A stretch of 64,000 bases of DNA from assembly GCA_001556995.1 (NCBI GenBank), contig LSKF01000106.1:48783-112782 (forward strand), in the 5' to 3' direction. A program made the position numbers and the translations under genes. Below are positions 54,622 to 63,898 of the stretch, in pieces (the first letter of the stretch is position 1; every line of letters begins with the position of its first letter). The DNA comes from Erythrobacteraceae bacterium CCH12-C2 (GTDB taxonomy: Bacteria > Pseudomonadota > Alphaproteobacteria > Sphingomonadales > Sphingomonadaceae). The notes beneath the pieces are model-generated. The model was not told where the DNA came from. It ran no database searches and saw only the letters and a program-made list of their open reading frames with translations.

Positions 54622-55086
54622 ATGATCGTATTCGACCTTTCTTGCGCTGACGGCCACCGTTTCGAAGGCTGGTTCGGCTCGTCTGCCGATTACGAGGGCC
54701 AGCGCGATGGCGGGCTACTTGCCTGCCCGTTCTGCGGTTCGGGTGACGTGGGCAAGGCGCCGATGGCCCCTGCCGTTCCCGCCAAGGGCAACAGCCGTCC
54801 CGAAAGCCTGCCCGCCGCTGCTTCGCCGCAGCAGGCGATGGCCAACACCCCGCTCCCTCCGCAGATGCTTGCCGCGCTCGCCAAGGCGCAGGCTGAAGCG
54901 CTCAAGAACAGCACATGGGTCGGCGACAAGTTCGCCGAGGAAACCCGCAAGATGCACTATGGCGAGCGCGACGAAGCGCCGATCCATGGGCAGGCCAGCC
55001 TTGCCGAAGCCAAGGCGCTGATCGAGGAAGGCGTCCCCGTCGCCCCGCTGCCCTTTCCCGTCGCGCCGCCCGACAAACTCAATTGA
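54622..55086 (+). CDS. DUF1178 family protein
   Basis: A 154-residue protein with the DUF1178 N-terminus: MIVFDLSCADGHRFEGWF, then a CPFCGS zinc-ribbon-like pair. The centre is an Ala/Pro linker, and the C-terminal half holds the conserved GDKFAEETRKMHYGE and HGQAS segments. Function unknown. The grxC-nitrilase-DUF1178 order is common in alphaproteobacteria and suggests a shared unit. Confidence 0.85.
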   Translation: MIVFDLSCADGHRFEGWFGSSADYEGQRDGGLLACPFCGSGDVGKAPMAPAVPAKGNSRPESLPAAASPQQAMANTPLPPQMLAALAKAQAEALKNSTWVGDKFAEETRKMHYGERDEAPIHGQASLAEAKALIEEGVPVAPLPFPVAPPDKLN

Positions 55087-55119
55087 TCGTTAGCCCCGCG
55101 CTGCTAAGTATGCCACCGG

Positions 55120-55196
55120 GACCCCGTAGCTCAGCCGGATAGAGCACCAGATTCCTAATCTGGGGGCCGCGCGTTCGAATCGCGCCGGGGTCACCA
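55120..55196 (+). tRNA. tRNA-Arg (anticodon CCU)
   Basis: A full 77-base cloverleaf: acceptor GACCCCG pairs with CGGGGTC, D arm with AGCTCAGCCGGATAGAGC, anticodon stem CCAGA/TCTGG with loop TTCCTAA (anticodon CCT), T arm GCGCG-TTCGAAT-CGCGC, discriminator A and an encoded CCA. It reads AGG codons, which are rare in this GC-rich genome. The CCA end directly touches the stop codon of the convergent transporter gene. Confidence 0.95.
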
Positions 55197-56402
55197 TCAC
55201 CCCGCGGTTCGCTGCCAGCGTCGCTCGGCGTGATAGGCGAGGCCCGTCAAGCCGGCTGACATGACCAGCATCAGTGTCGTGGTCGCCCCCCAACCACCCG
55301 CATCATAGCCCGTGGTGCCGAGCGCACTCCCGACCGCGCCGCCAATGAACATCATCACGATGTAGGACGTCGTCAGCCTTGTGCGGATTTCCGGGGCGAG
55401 GGTGAACAGCGTCATGCGCCCTGTCACATCGATGGTGGGACCGACCGTGTTGGTGATGAACAGCGGCACCATCAGCGTCCAGATCGAAAAGCCCAGCGGA
55501 TAGAACAGCGCGATCCCGCCCAATTGCACCACCGCCACCACGAGCCGCGCGCGCCGGGCACCGACCTTGTCGGCCCAGCGTCCCAATCGCGGCGTGGTTA
55601 TGATGCTGATCGCGGCAATTCCGGCGAGGTAACCGACATCATCTGTGCCATAGCCCATCGCCGGGCTGGTCAGATGCAGTGCCAGCGCCAGCCAGCTGGC
55701 CGTGAAGATCGCGAAATTCAGGCCTTGGATCGCCGCCGATATCCGCATGTCCGGATGCTTGGCCGCCAATGTGAAGACCGAGCCGATCAGTGCGCCGTAG
55801 CTGGCCTCGGCGCGCTTGGGCGCTGTGGCTTCGCTGCGCATGGCGATAGGCAGGAACGCCGTCACCCCCACCATCAGCGCGAAGGCGATGACATAGACCG
55901 CGTGCCAATCGGCATATTCAGCGATAATGCCCGCTCCCATCCGCGCGACCAGAATCCCGAAGATCACTCCCGCAGTCAGCAGAGCTGTAACTTGGCCGAG
56001 CCGATCCGGCGCCACTCGCTTCGAGGCAAAGGCGGGGATCAGGTAGGGCGCGATCGTGAAGAACCCGAGCAGGGTCGAGGCGGCGGTGAACAGGGCGAAA
56101 TCCTGCGCCAGCACCATACCGCCAAGGCAAAGGGTCTGGCCTGCCACGAAGATAAGGCACAGCCGCCGGTTTGAATAGAAATCCCCCAAGGGCAGCAGTA
56201 GCAAGATGCCCAGCGCCAGCGCCAGCTGGTTAAGCGCGGGGACCAACCCGATGGTCGCCGTCCCGATCCCGAACCCTTGCGCCACCTCGCCGATGATCGG
56301 GTGGATGTAATAGGCATTGGCAGTGACCACCGCGATGGTCACCGCCAGCGCCCATTCCTGCGCTCGGGTAAGACAGGGCAGGGCGGGCGGGGTTTCGCTC
56401 AA
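55197..56402 (-). CDS. MFS transporter
   Basis: A 401-residue major facilitator with about 12 hydrophobic helices. The loop between helices 2 and 3 has GDFYSNRRLCLIF, and the second half RLGRWADKVGARRARLVV, the usual MFS A-like motifs. It resembles the YajR/CynX-like drug or anion efflux branches; substrate unknown. The start is a TTG that overlaps the stop of the haloalkane dehalogenase by 4 bases, so the two are one unit and the transporter may move a substrate or product of it. Confidence 0.8.
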   Translation of the reverse strand: MSETPPALPCLTRAQEWALAVTIAVVTANAYYIHPIIGEVAQGFGIGTATIGLVPALNQLALALGILLLLPLGDFYSNRRLCLIFVAGQTLCLGGMVLAQDFALFTAASTLLGFFTIAPYLIPAFASKRVAPDRLGQVTALLTAGVIFGILVARMGAGIIAEYADWHAVYVIAFALMVGVTAFLPIAMRSEATAPKRAEASYGALIGSVFTLAAKHPDMRISAAIQGLNFAIFTASWLALALHLTSPAMGYGTDDVGYLAGIAAISIITTPRLGRWADKVGARRARLVVAVVQLGGIALFYPLGFSIWTLMVPLFITNTVGPTIDVTGRMTLFTLAPEIRTRLTTSYIVMMFIGGAVGSALGTTGYDAGGWGATTTLMLVMSAGLTGLAYHAERRWQRTAG

Positions 56403-57316
56403 TCGAGAACGCCTGCCAGCCGCGCCATATCGATCACCCCCTGCGCAAGCTCAGCGGGGCGGTCTTCTTGGCTGAAATGCCCGCATTTTTGCAGCATCGC
56501 GTGAGGCAAGCCTTCGGCGCCCTTGATCCGCTTCGCAAGCAGCGGGCCCGCCGCTCCGAGCACTGGATCATCCTCGCCGAACAGCGTGAGGAAGGGTTTG
56601 TCGAAAGCGGCGAGGCCCTCCCACGCCGCGATATTGTCCGCAACCCCCGGCTTGTCGTCCTCGATCGGCACCAACTGCGGGAAAGCGCGCGCGCCTGCCT
56701 TGCTGGCTTCGTCGGGGAAGGGCGCGTCATAGGCGGCCACTTCGGACGGAGTGAAGGGGGTTTGTGAGCCGCGGTCCATGATCCCGCCGATGCGGAAATC
56801 GGGCGAGGAGCGCGCAAATTCGCGCCAGGCGAGGAACCCCGGCGAAGCCTTGCCGCCGCCGGTGGGTAGGAAGGTGTTGCTCGCGACCACAAAGGCGAAG
56901 CGGTCCGGCTCTTGTCCCACCATCCTGAGGCCGAGCAAGCCGCCCCAGTCCTGACAGAACAGACCGGCGGTTTGCGGCACCACCGCATTGCGCCATTGCT
57001 GCAGCCACCCGACATGGCGAGCATAGGTGTAGAAGCTCGGATCATCGGGCTTGTCGCTTTTGCCAAACCCGATGAGATCGGGCGCAAGGCAGCGAAAGCC
57101 GGCCGCGACCAGCAGCGGGATCATCTTGCGATAAAGGTAGGACCACGAGGGTTCGCCGTGAAAGAGCAGGAGCGGCGGAGCATCCTTGGGGCCTTCATCA
57201 AGGTAGTGCATCTGTGCCGCAAGGCCCTCGCCAAGGTCGATGGTCAGCCAGTTTTCGGCAAAGGGATAATCCGGCAGGTCGACAAAGCGCGCCGGATCGT
57301 GCGTGAGAATCTGCAT
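56399..57316 (-). CDS. Haloalkane dehalogenase, HLD-I type
   Basis: A 305-residue alpha/beta hydrolase that replaces halogen on alkanes with hydroxyl. The residues of Xanthobacter DhlA are matched: HGEPSW with Glu55, nucleophile Asp123 and halide-binding Trp124 (FCQDWGG), second halide Trp164 (GFLAW), acid Asp250 (GEDDPVLG) and His280 (CGHFSQED). Glu55 is the second halide-site position. The ATG at 57316 has GGGAGAGACC ahead of it. It is divergent from an acyl-CoA dehydrogenase and coupled to the MFS gene. Confidence 0.88.
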   Translation of the reverse strand: MQILTHDPARFVDLPDYPFAENWLTIDLGEGLAAQMHYLDEGPKDAPPLLLFHGEPSWSYLYRKMIPLLVAAGFRCLAPDLIGFGKSDKPDDPSFYTYARHVGWLQQWRNAVVPQTAGLFCQDWGGLLGLRMVGQEPDRFAFVVASNTFLPTGGGKASPGFLAWREFARSSPDFRIGGIMDRGSQTPFTPSEVAAYDAPFPDEASKAGARAFPQLVPIEDDKPGVADNIAAWEGLAAFDKPFLTLFGEDDPVLGAAGPLLAKRIKGAEGLPHAMLQKCGHFSQEDRPAELAQGVIDMARLAGVLD

Positions 57317-57458
57317 GGTGGTCTCTCCCGATGAATGGTCAGTAGCAGATCGAAACGGGATTGCCACGGGCCTCGTCTTTCGCAAAAGCACCCAAATCGA
57401 TGTGGTGGACTTGGGCCCGGCAAGCGGGCAAGTCGCACGTGCCGCCAAGGGAGAGACT

Positions 57459-58622
57459 ATGCATAGCCACGACACCGAAGACCACGCCGCCATCCGCTCA
57501 GCGGTGCGCAGCCTGTGTGAAGGTTTTCCCGGAGACTATTGGCGCACAAAGGATGCGGCGCGGGAATATCCGGGGGAATTTGTCGATGCGCTAACCAAGG
57601 CGGGCTTCCTCGCCGCGTTGATCCCGGTGGAGCACGGCGGCAGCGGGCTGAGCCTGCAGGCGGCCTGCGTCATCATGGAGGAAATCCAGGCCTCGGGCTG
57701 CAACGGCTCTTCCGCCCATGCACAAATGTACATCATGAACACGCTGCTGCGCTATGGTTCGCCCGAACAAAAGGCGGCCTATCTCCCGCGGATCGCCAGT
57801 GGTGAGCTGCGCTTACAGGCTTTCGGCGTATCCGAACCGACCAGCGGGACCGACACCCTGAGCCTCAAGACCCGCGCGGTTCTGGAAGGCGACGAATACG
57901 TCATCAACGGCCAGAAAATCTGGACCAGCCGCGCTGAACATTCCGATCTCATGCTCCTCCTTGCCCGCACCACCCCGCGCGAAGAGGCGGCGAGCAAGAC
58001 TGAGGGGCTCTCGATCTTCCTCGTCGACATGCGGGCGGCGCTGGGCAAGGGCATGACGGTCAAGCCGATCCGTACGATGATGAACCATTCCTCCTGCGAG
58101 GTGTTCTTCGACGATCTGCGCATCCCGGCTTCCGCGCTGGTGGGCGAGGAGGGCAAGGGCTTCCGCTACATCCTTTCCGGCATGAACGCCGAGCGCATCC
58201 TGATCGCGGCGGAGTGCATCGGCGATGCCAAGTGGTTCATCGCAAAAGCCACCGCCTATGCCAAGGACCGCAGCGTGTTCGCGCGCCCGATCGGCCAGAA
58301 TCAGGGCGTACAGTTCCCGATCGCGCGCGCCTATGCCCAGATGCGCGCGGCTGAGTTGATGGTGCACCATGCGGCGCAGGTTTACGATGAGGGCGGGAAC
58401 CCGGGGGCCGAGGCTAACATGGCCAAGCTCCTCGCCTCGGAGGCCAGCTGGGCTGCCGCTGACATGTGCGTGCAGACCTTCGGCGGCTTCGGCTTTGCCG
58501 AGGAATATGATGTTGAACGCAAGTTCCGCGAAGCGCGGCTCTATACGGTTGCGCCGATATCGACCAACCTGATCCTCTCCTATCTCGCCGAACATGTGCT
58601 TGGCCTGCCGCGCTCTTACTGA
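57459..58622 (+). CDS. Acyl-CoA dehydrogenase
   Basis: A 387-residue FAD enzyme that puts a double bond into acyl-CoA, with electrons going to ETF. Recognisable regions: FGVSEPTSGTDTLSLKT, the FAD strand GDEYVINGQKIWTSRAEH, and the C-terminal QTFGGFGFAEEYDVERKFREAR. A strong AAGGGAGAG precedes the ATG. The open frame upstream is not part of the family. Substrate chain length cannot be told. The gene stands alone on its strand, with the dehalogenase diverging. Confidence 0.9.
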   Translation: MHSHDTEDHAAIRSAVRSLCEGFPGDYWRTKDAAREYPGEFVDALTKAGFLAALIPVEHGGSGLSLQAACVIMEEIQASGCNGSSAHAQMYIMNTLLRYGSPEQKAAYLPRIASGELRLQAFGVSEPTSGTDTLSLKTRAVLEGDEYVINGQKIWTSRAEHSDLMLLLARTTPREEAASKTEGLSIFLVDMRAALGKGMTVKPIRTMMNHSSCEVFFDDLRIPASALVGEEGKGFRYILSGMNAERILIAAECIGDAKWFIAKATAYAKDRSVFARPIGQNQGVQFPIARAYAQMRAAELMVHHAAQVYDEGGNPGAEANMAKLLASEASWAAADMCVQTFGGFGFAEEYDVERKFREARLYTVAPISTNLILSYLAEHVLGLPRSY

Positions 58623-58732
58623 AAGGCGGATAATCCATAGGGTTTCTTGCGCATCGCAGCGCATTGCTCTTGCAGCGCGGCGGCAAGTGTGATTCTGTGC
58701 TATATGCACCGCAATCGCGGCTCAGGGGGATC

Positions 58733-59044
58733 ATGCCAGGCAAACGCAACATCGGATCGCAGGAACGCATGAAGCAGCTGCTTGCGCTTGGTGCCTTGTT
58801 GCTGCTGGCGGGTTTTGCCGTAGCCGGACCGACAGGGCTGCTGGCCTGGAGCGAGAATGCCGACGCACTCGAAGCGCGGCGCGCTGAGATTGTGAGCCTC
58901 ACGGCCAAACGCGATGCCCTTCGCAACCGGGTGATGCTGCTCGATCCCGAGGCGGCCGATCCTGATCTTGCCAGCGAGTTGGTGCGCGATCAGCTGGGCG
59001 TGATGCGTGAAGACGAAGTCGTCATTATGCTGGACGACGAATAG
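58733..59044 (+). CDS. FtsB-like septum formation initiator
   Basis: A 103-residue bitopic protein: cytoplasmic head with MPGKRNIGSQERMK, one helix (about 15-35), then a periplasmic coiled coil with ENADALEARRAEI and ALRNRVMLLDP and the conserved DLASELVRDQLGVM tail, as in FtsB/DivIC. Such proteins bind FtsL and FtsQ in the divisome. AGGGGGA lies just ahead of the ATG. In sphingomonads it commonly precedes pdhA, as here. Confidence 0.8.
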   Translation: MPGKRNIGSQERMKQLLALGALLLLAGFAVAGPTGLLAWSENADALEARRAEIVSLTAKRDALRNRVMLLDPEAADPDLASELVRDQLGVMREDEVVIMLDDE

Positions 59045-59125
59045 GCCGCGCCGCACGGCCAAGCTTCGCCTTTTCACATTTCCTTGATTTCGTATGCGCG
59101 CAGGCCATTCCCTTGCGGCTTGTCG

Positions 59126-59155
59126 TTGCGCCCCGGGCGTGTCCTTGCCTATAGA
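59126..59155 (+). promoter_or_regulatory. Candidate promoter for pdhA
   Basis: TTGCGC (59126-59131), an 18-base spacer and TATAGA (59150-59155) lie in the 162-base gap between the FtsB-like gene and pdhA, about 50 bases ahead of the chosen TTG start. The -10 matches the consensus well, the -35 in four of six bases. Confidence 0.4.
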
Positions 59156-59206
59156 CGAATGGCGCTTCTCCTCCCCATGAGTGCGCCAGAGAGAGGGATA
59201 CTTGTC

Positions 59207-60274
59207 TTGGCCAAACAGCCCGCCAAAACATCCGCAATGCCTGCGGATGATGCCGACTTCCTGCTGCATTCGTTGCAGGACGCCTTCGAAGCCCAAAAGC
59301 GCTATGCCGCGTCAGAGGCCGAGATGATGGAATTCTACCGCCAGATGCTTCTGATCCGGCGGTTCGAAGAGAAGGCAGGGCAGCTTTACGGGCTGGGGCT
59401 AATCGGGGGCTTCTGTCACCTTTACATCGGGCAGGAAGCGGTGGCGATTGGGCTGCAGTCGGCGCTTGATAACGAGCGTGACAGCGTCATCACCGGCTAC
59501 CGCGACCACGGCCACATGCTCGCCTACGGGATCGATCCCAAGGTGATCATGGCCGAGCTTACCGGGCGCGAGGCCGGGATTTCCAAGGGCAAGGGCGGGT
59601 CGATGCACATGTTTTCGACCGAGCATAAGTTCTACGGCGGCCACGGCATCGTCGGCGCGCAGGTGGCACTCGGTGGAGGGCTGGCGCTCGCGCACAAGTA
59701 CAACAATGACGGCGGGCTGTGCCTTGCCTATTTCGGTGATGGTGCGGCCAACCAAGGCCAGGTGTATGAGACCTTCAACATGGCCGCGCTCTGGAACCTT
59801 CCGATCGTCTTCGTGGTCGAGGACAACCAATACGCTATGGGCACCGCTACCAAGCGCTCCTCCGCCGAAACCCGCTTCTACCGCCGCGGCACAGCGTTCC
59901 GCATTCCGGGGATGGAAGTGAACGGCATGGACGTGCTCGAAGTGCGCGCCGCCGCCGAAGTCGCCTTTGCTCACGTACGCGCAGGCAAGGGCCCAGTGCT
60001 GATGGAGTGCAACACCTATCGCTACCGCGGCCATTCGATGTCCGACCCGGCCAAGTACCGCACCCGTGAGGAAGTGCAGGAGCAGCGCGACCACCACGAC
60101 CCGATTGAGGGGTTGAAGAAGACCCTGCTCGAAGCGGGCAAGACTGAGGACGATTTGAAAGCGATCGACAAGGCGATCCGCGCCGAAGTGGCGGCCGCCG
60201 CCGATTTTGCTGAAACCTCACCTGAACCGGGTGCGGGTGAACTCTATACCGATGTACTCGTGGAGGAGTATTGA
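59207..60274 (+). CDS. pdhA: Pyruvate dehydrogenase E1 component, alpha subunit
   Basis: A 355-residue thiamine-diphosphate enzyme subunit that decarboxylates pyruvate. Motifs: GFCHLYIGQEAVAIG, KGKGGSMHMF, the ThDP/Mg signature GDGAANQGQVYE, and the phosphorylation-loop-like YRYRGHSMSDPAKYR. The TTG at 59207 is chosen because GAGAGGGA lies 8 bases ahead and the length is typical; an ATG at 59177 in frame is the alternative. pdhB follows after 3 bases. Confidence 0.93.
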   Translation: MAKQPAKTSAMPADDADFLLHSLQDAFEAQKRYAASEAEMMEFYRQMLLIRRFEEKAGQLYGLGLIGGFCHLYIGQEAVAIGLQSALDNERDSVITGYRDHGHMLAYGIDPKVIMAELTGREAGISKGKGGSMHMFSTEHKFYGGHGIVGAQVALGGGLALAHKYNNDGGLCLAYFGDGAANQGQVYETFNMAALWNLPIVFVVEDNQYAMGTATKRSSAETRFYRRGTAFRIPGMEVNGMDVLEVRAAAEVAFAHVRAGKGPVLMECNTYRYRGHSMSDPAKYRTREEVQEQRDHHDPIEGLKKTLLEAGKTEDDLKAIDKAIRAEVAAAADFAETSPEPGAGELYTDVLVEEY

Positions 60275-60277
60275 GCC

Positions 60278-61633
60278 ATGGGGATCGAACTGAAGATGCC
60301 GGCGCTCTCGCCCACCATGGAGCAGGGCACGCTCGCCAAGTGGCTCAAGCAGGAGGGCGACCGGATCGAGCCGGGCGACATCATCGCCGAGATTGAGACG
60401 GACAAGGCGACGATGGAATTTGAAGCCATCGATGAAGGCGTGCTGGAGAAGATCCTCGTCCCGGCCGGGACCGAGGATGTCGCGGTGGGCGCGGTGATTG
60501 CGCTGATCGCCGGGGAAGGGGAGGCGGCAGCGCCTGCACCCGCTCCCGTTGCCGATCCCGCGCCTGCTCAGGCTCAATCTCCGGCCCCCAAGGATGAGAA
60601 ACCTGCCGCAGCCGCTCCGGCTGCCGATCCCGCGATCCCCGCTGGAACCCCGCTTGTCAAAACCACCGTTCGCGAAGCGCTGCGCGACGCAATGGCTGAA
60701 GAGATGCGCAGCGACCCAAGGGTGTTCGTGATGGGCGAGGAAGTCGCCGAATACCAGGGCGCCTACAAGGTCACGCAAGGCCTGCTCGACGAGTTCGGCC
60801 CCAAACGGGTGATTGATACGCCGATTACCGAATATGGCTTTGCCGGGATCGGCACGGGCGCGGCGATGGGGGGATTGCGCCCCATTGTCGAGTTCATGAC
60901 CTTCAATTTCGCCATGCAGGCGATCGACCACATCATCAATTCCGCCGCCAAAACCAATTACATGAGCGGCGGCCAGATGCGCTGCCCGATCGTGTTCCGC
61001 GGACCCAACGGTGCGGCGTCACGTGTCGGCGCGCAGCACAGCCAGAATTATGGCCCGTGGTATGCCAGCGTCCCCGGCCTGATCGTGATCGCCCCCTACG
61101 ATGCCGCCGACGCCAAGGGCCTGATGAAGGCCGCGATCCGCTGCGAGGATCCGGTGGTCTTTCTCGAAAACGAGCTGGTCTATGGCCGCAGCTTCGACGT
61201 GCCTGACATGGAGGATTACGTCCTTCCCATCGGCAAGGCGCGGATCATGCGCGAAGGCGCGGATGTCACCATCGTCAGCTATTCCATCGGGGTCGGCCTC
61301 GCGCTCGAAGCCGCTGCAACGCTGGCTGACGAGGGGATCGACGCTGAAGTGATCGACCTCAGAACCCTGCGTCCGCTCGACCGCGGAGCGATTCTCACCA
61401 GCCTCGCCAAGACCAACCGCCTTGTCATTGCCGAGGAAGGCTGGCCGACTTGCTCGATTGCCAGCGAGGTCATGGCGCTGTGCATGGAAGAGGGCTTCGA
61501 CCACCTCGATGCGCCGGTGCTCCGGGTCTGCAACGAGGATGTGCCGCTGCCCTATGCTGCTAACCTCGAGAAGCTCGCCCTGATCGACGCTGCGCGCATC
61601 GCCGAAGCGGTGCGCAAGGTGTGCTACGTGTAA
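60278..61633 (+). CDS. pdhB: Pyruvate dehydrogenase E1 component, beta subunit with lipoyl domain
   Basis: A 451-residue protein. Residues 1-80 form a lipoyl domain with the target Lys43 in ETDKATME. An Ala/Pro linker (80-125) leads to the transketolase-like beta subunit with [38 protein letters not shown] and the C-terminal DLRTLRPLD. The lipoyl domain on E1-beta is a trait of alphaproteobacterial PDH and lets acetyl groups pass to E2. The E2 and E3 genes are not in the window. Confidence 0.95.
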   Translation: MGIELKMPALSPTMEQGTLAKWLKQEGDRIEPGDIIAEIETDKATMEFEAIDEGVLEKILVPAGTEDVAVGAVIALIAGEGEAAAPAPAPVADPAPAQAQSPAPKDEKPAAAAPAADPAIPAGTPLVKTTVREALRDAMAEEMRSDPRVFVMGEEVAEYQGAYKVTQGLLDEFGPKRVIDTPITEYGFAGIGTGAAMGGLRPIVEFMTFNFAMQAIDHIINSAAKTNYMSGGQMRCPIVFRGPNGAASRVGAQHSQNYGPWYASVPGLIVIAPYDAADAKGLMKAAIRCEDPVVFLENELVYGRSFDVPDMEDYVLPIGKARIMREGADVTIVSYSIGVGLALEAAATLADEGIDAEVIDLRTLRPLDRGAILTSLAKTNRLVIAEEGWPTCSIASEVMALCMEEGFDHLDAPVLRVCNEDVPLPYAANLEKLALIDAARIAEAVRKVCYV

Positions 61634-61701
61634 ACTTGTAAACTCGCGCCGCGCCGAACTTGGTTCGTGGGGAGGCAACCAAACGCCTGCTTGGTCATCG
61701 G

Positions 61702-62163
61702 CTATGTAGCGACCACCCACACTGGTCGGCTGTAGTCGATCACGGTCAGGGGCAGGTCCACGCCAGGGATGAAATCCGTCAGCGTGTAACGCACCCGCAC
61801 ATCGATCTCAGTCGTTCCGGCGACCCGGCTTACTCCCGAACGGTCGACATCAATTTCAATCCTGTCGGTGTCGAGTAGGTAGGGAGAATTGGTCGCCATC
61901 CCGAGAATCACAGAGCGGATCTGTTCATCGGAGAGCTGATTTTCTTTTTGGTACTCGATCATCACAAACCGGGCGGCGTCGGAAGTGACCGATTGCACAG
62001 CGTTGAGATTCTGCAGATAGATTCCAGTCTGCAAAACGCCGAAAAGCATCATGAAGAAAAGCGGAGCAAGTAGTGCGAACTCGACAACGGCCGCGCCGGT
62101 TTGTGACCGACGCATCATCCGAGCAAAGGCGCGGATCGGAGTTCCTGAACGACCGGTCATCAT
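61702..62163 (-). CDS. TadE-like pilus assembly protein
   Basis: A 153-residue pseudopilin-like protein. A short basic head (RAFARMMRRSQTGAA) precedes VVEFALLAPLFFMMLFGVLQTG, the TadE-type hydrophobic segment with the conserved Glu. The rest is a small periplasmic domain. The start ATG overlaps the stop of the upstream gene (ATGA). TadE-type proteins are minor pseudopilins for Flp (tight adherence) pili. The other tad genes are not in the window. Confidence 0.8.
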   Translation of the reverse strand: MMTGRSGTPIRAFARMMRRSQTGAAVVEFALLAPLFFMMLFGVLQTGIYLQNLNAVQSVTSDAARFVMIEYQKENQLSDEQIRSVILGMATNSPYLLDTDRIEIDVDRSGVSRVAGTTEIDVRVRYTLTDFIPGVDLPLTVIDYSRPVWVVAT

Positions 62164-62612
62164 GACACTTGCACTCTGCGGTTGACCGAAAAGGTAATTG
62201 GTTGTCCCACACCCATGTAAGTCCACTTGGGCAGGTAATCTTCGGTGATGCTGAGATTGACATAGGTTGAGACTGTCTCATCCTCGTCGCACATGCTTGC
62301 GCTATTAACGAGCGTCTCGTCGGCATCGCAGCGATAGCTCGCGGTCAGTGTTATCTGATCGGCTTCCAGATTGACCGATTGCCGAATGATCGACTTGACC
62401 GTTTCGGTGTCGACCTCTGCGCCCTGGTTCGTTGTGAGGATGATGATCTCGATTTCGTTCGCCGCACTTTGCAGCTCGTGTTGACGGGCCACGATCGTGC
62501 CGACTTCGAAAATCCCAATTGTCATGAGGATCAAAGTCGGCGCCACGAGCGCCGTCTCGATCGCAAAAGACCCTCGTTGATCACACGCGATGCGCTTAAA
62601 CAGGCGGCGCAT
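62160..62612 (-). CDS. TadE-like pilus assembly protein
   Basis: A 150-residue pseudopilin-like protein with a basic head (MRRLFKRIACDQRGS) and FAIETALVAPTLILMTIGIFEVG, the Glu-containing hydrophobic segment of the TadE family. The periplasmic part has two Cys (YRCDADE, SMCDEDE) that may form a disulfide. A TTG two codons upstream overlaps the stop of the TadG-like gene; the ATG is preferred. A/T content is higher than in the rest of the window. Confidence 0.8.
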   Translation of the reverse strand: MRRLFKRIACDQRGSFAIETALVAPTLILMTIGIFEVGTIVARQHELQSAANEIEIIILTTNQGAEVDTETVKSIIRQSVNLEADQITLTASYRCDADETLVNSASMCDEDETVSTYVNLSITEDYLPKWTYMGVGQPITFSVNRRVQVS

Positions 62613-62614
62613 AG

Positions 62615-63898
62615 TCAAGCGACCATCCTGATACGAGGTTGCGTATTGCCTACACTCGTAGCGTCTTCGATCGGACAGAGCGTTTCAAGGGTTGCATTAC
62701 CCAAGATCTTGAGAGTGTAAGCCGAGATCTGGAGGCATTGGGCGGAAACATTCGTAGTACCGTTTACCCGCAAACTGCCGTCGGGAAGATAGATCAGCCC
62801 TTCGATATTTGACTTGGAGTTGCCATTGAAAATGTGATCCTGCGAAGCGTTGTTTTCGCGGTCTTCGAAGATCAGGATACCCGCATAGTCATTGGCGCTG
62901 GCTGCATAAGGCGTGCCGGCGAAATCGGCTGCAGCGGGTGGAGTCAGATTGATCGCATTGGCATTGCCCATGCCGCCTAACTTCAGCGTGGCACCGCCCT
63001 TGAGCACGAACATTACTCCGTTTCCGGTCACCGAAGCATTGTGGGTAAGATCAAGCTCGCCCCCATTGATGACATAGATGCCCGGGGCAAAGGTGGTGTT
63101 GCAGGAAATTTTCAGGCCATTGTATGTGCCTGATTGCAGAGAAGCCTGCTCGTTTTTGCCCTTCCCTGTGCAGGCATAGCTTCGCGGCGTATCGTTGGTG
63201 GGCGGCTCGAGGTCAGCATAGATATCCTGAAGTCCTCTTATACCCTCGGCAATAATGTCTTCGTGCTCGGGATCGTTTGAATTCACGGTGCCACAGGTTG
63301 CGATGGAGTCGGTATCGACATCGGCTGATCCGTCGATCACGATGGCATCATCATCGCAGGATAGTGCCGCCAGACCGCATTGTGCCTTGATGGTTGCGTT
63401 GCCCCCAATGTCAGTCCCCGTTCCCTCTTCACGGAGCGAGATAAGACAGGCATTGTACGAACCCCCGGCTTGAAAGGTAGCCTGGGCGCGCACGCTCACG
63501 GTGGCGGCCGTTCCGGTTAGAAAGCTGGAAAAGGGCAGTCGCTTCGTCGCGCTGGCCGACACGACAACGCTATTGTCAGTGCCGCCGGCGAAATCGGCCA
63601 GTTCGATGTTCGGAACGGTCGCGAAGTCCTCAACGATTGCAATATTGTCGTCGTATTCCTGTTTCGCGCGAATGGCGTAATTGTCTTCGCTGTCGGGGTT
63701 GGATAGCGCCCAGGCGCCGGAATAGGCGGCTTGATCAACGGCATATTGCAGCTCTCGTTTCCACATGTACCATTGCGATAGGTCGACAGCGAAACCAGCT
63801 CCGCCAATTAGCATCGGCAATCCAGTCGCCACCATCACCAAGGCGTTCCCGCTGGTACACGCCTTTAGCTTTGAAAATAGGTTCCCGAGAAATGCCAT
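62615..63898 (-). CDS. TadG-like pilus assembly protein
   Basis: A 427-residue protein with the TadG N-terminal domain: GNALVMVATGLPMLIGGAGFAVDLSQWY, then RELQYAVDQAAYSGAWAL, inner-membrane anchored by the hydrophobic segment. The large C-terminal region is periplasmic, rich in Gly, Asn and Thr, with beta-helix-like strands (GIYVINGGELDLTHNASVTG, GGATLKLGG) and several Cys. A perfect AGGAGG lies 7 bases ahead of the ATG. It heads a three-gene unit with the two TadE-like genes. Confidence 0.8.
   Translation of the reverse strand: MAFLGNLFSKLKACTSGNALVMVATGLPMLIGGAGFAVDLSQWYMWKRELQYAVDQAAYSGAWALSNPDSEDNYAIRAKQEYDDNIAIVEDFATVPNIELADFAGGTDNSVVVSASATKRLPFSSFLTGTAATVSVRAQATFQAGGSYNACLISLREEGTGTDIGGNATIKAQCGLAALSCDDDAIVIDGSADVDTDSIATCGTVNSNDPEHEDIIAEGIRGLQDIYADLEPPTNDTPRSYACTGKGKNEQASLQSGTYNGLKISCNTTFAPGIYVINGGELDLTHNASVTGNGVMFVLKGGATLKLGGMGNANAINLTPPAAADFAGTPYAASANDYAGILIFEDRENNASQDHIFNGNSKSNIEGLIYLPDGSLRVNGTTNVSAQCLQISAYTLKILGNATLETLCPIEDATSVGNTQPRIRMVA

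Noticed and set aside
55120..55196. Integration site at tRNA-Arg
   Set aside because: No integrase, no duplicated 3' tRNA end and ordinary genes on both sides.
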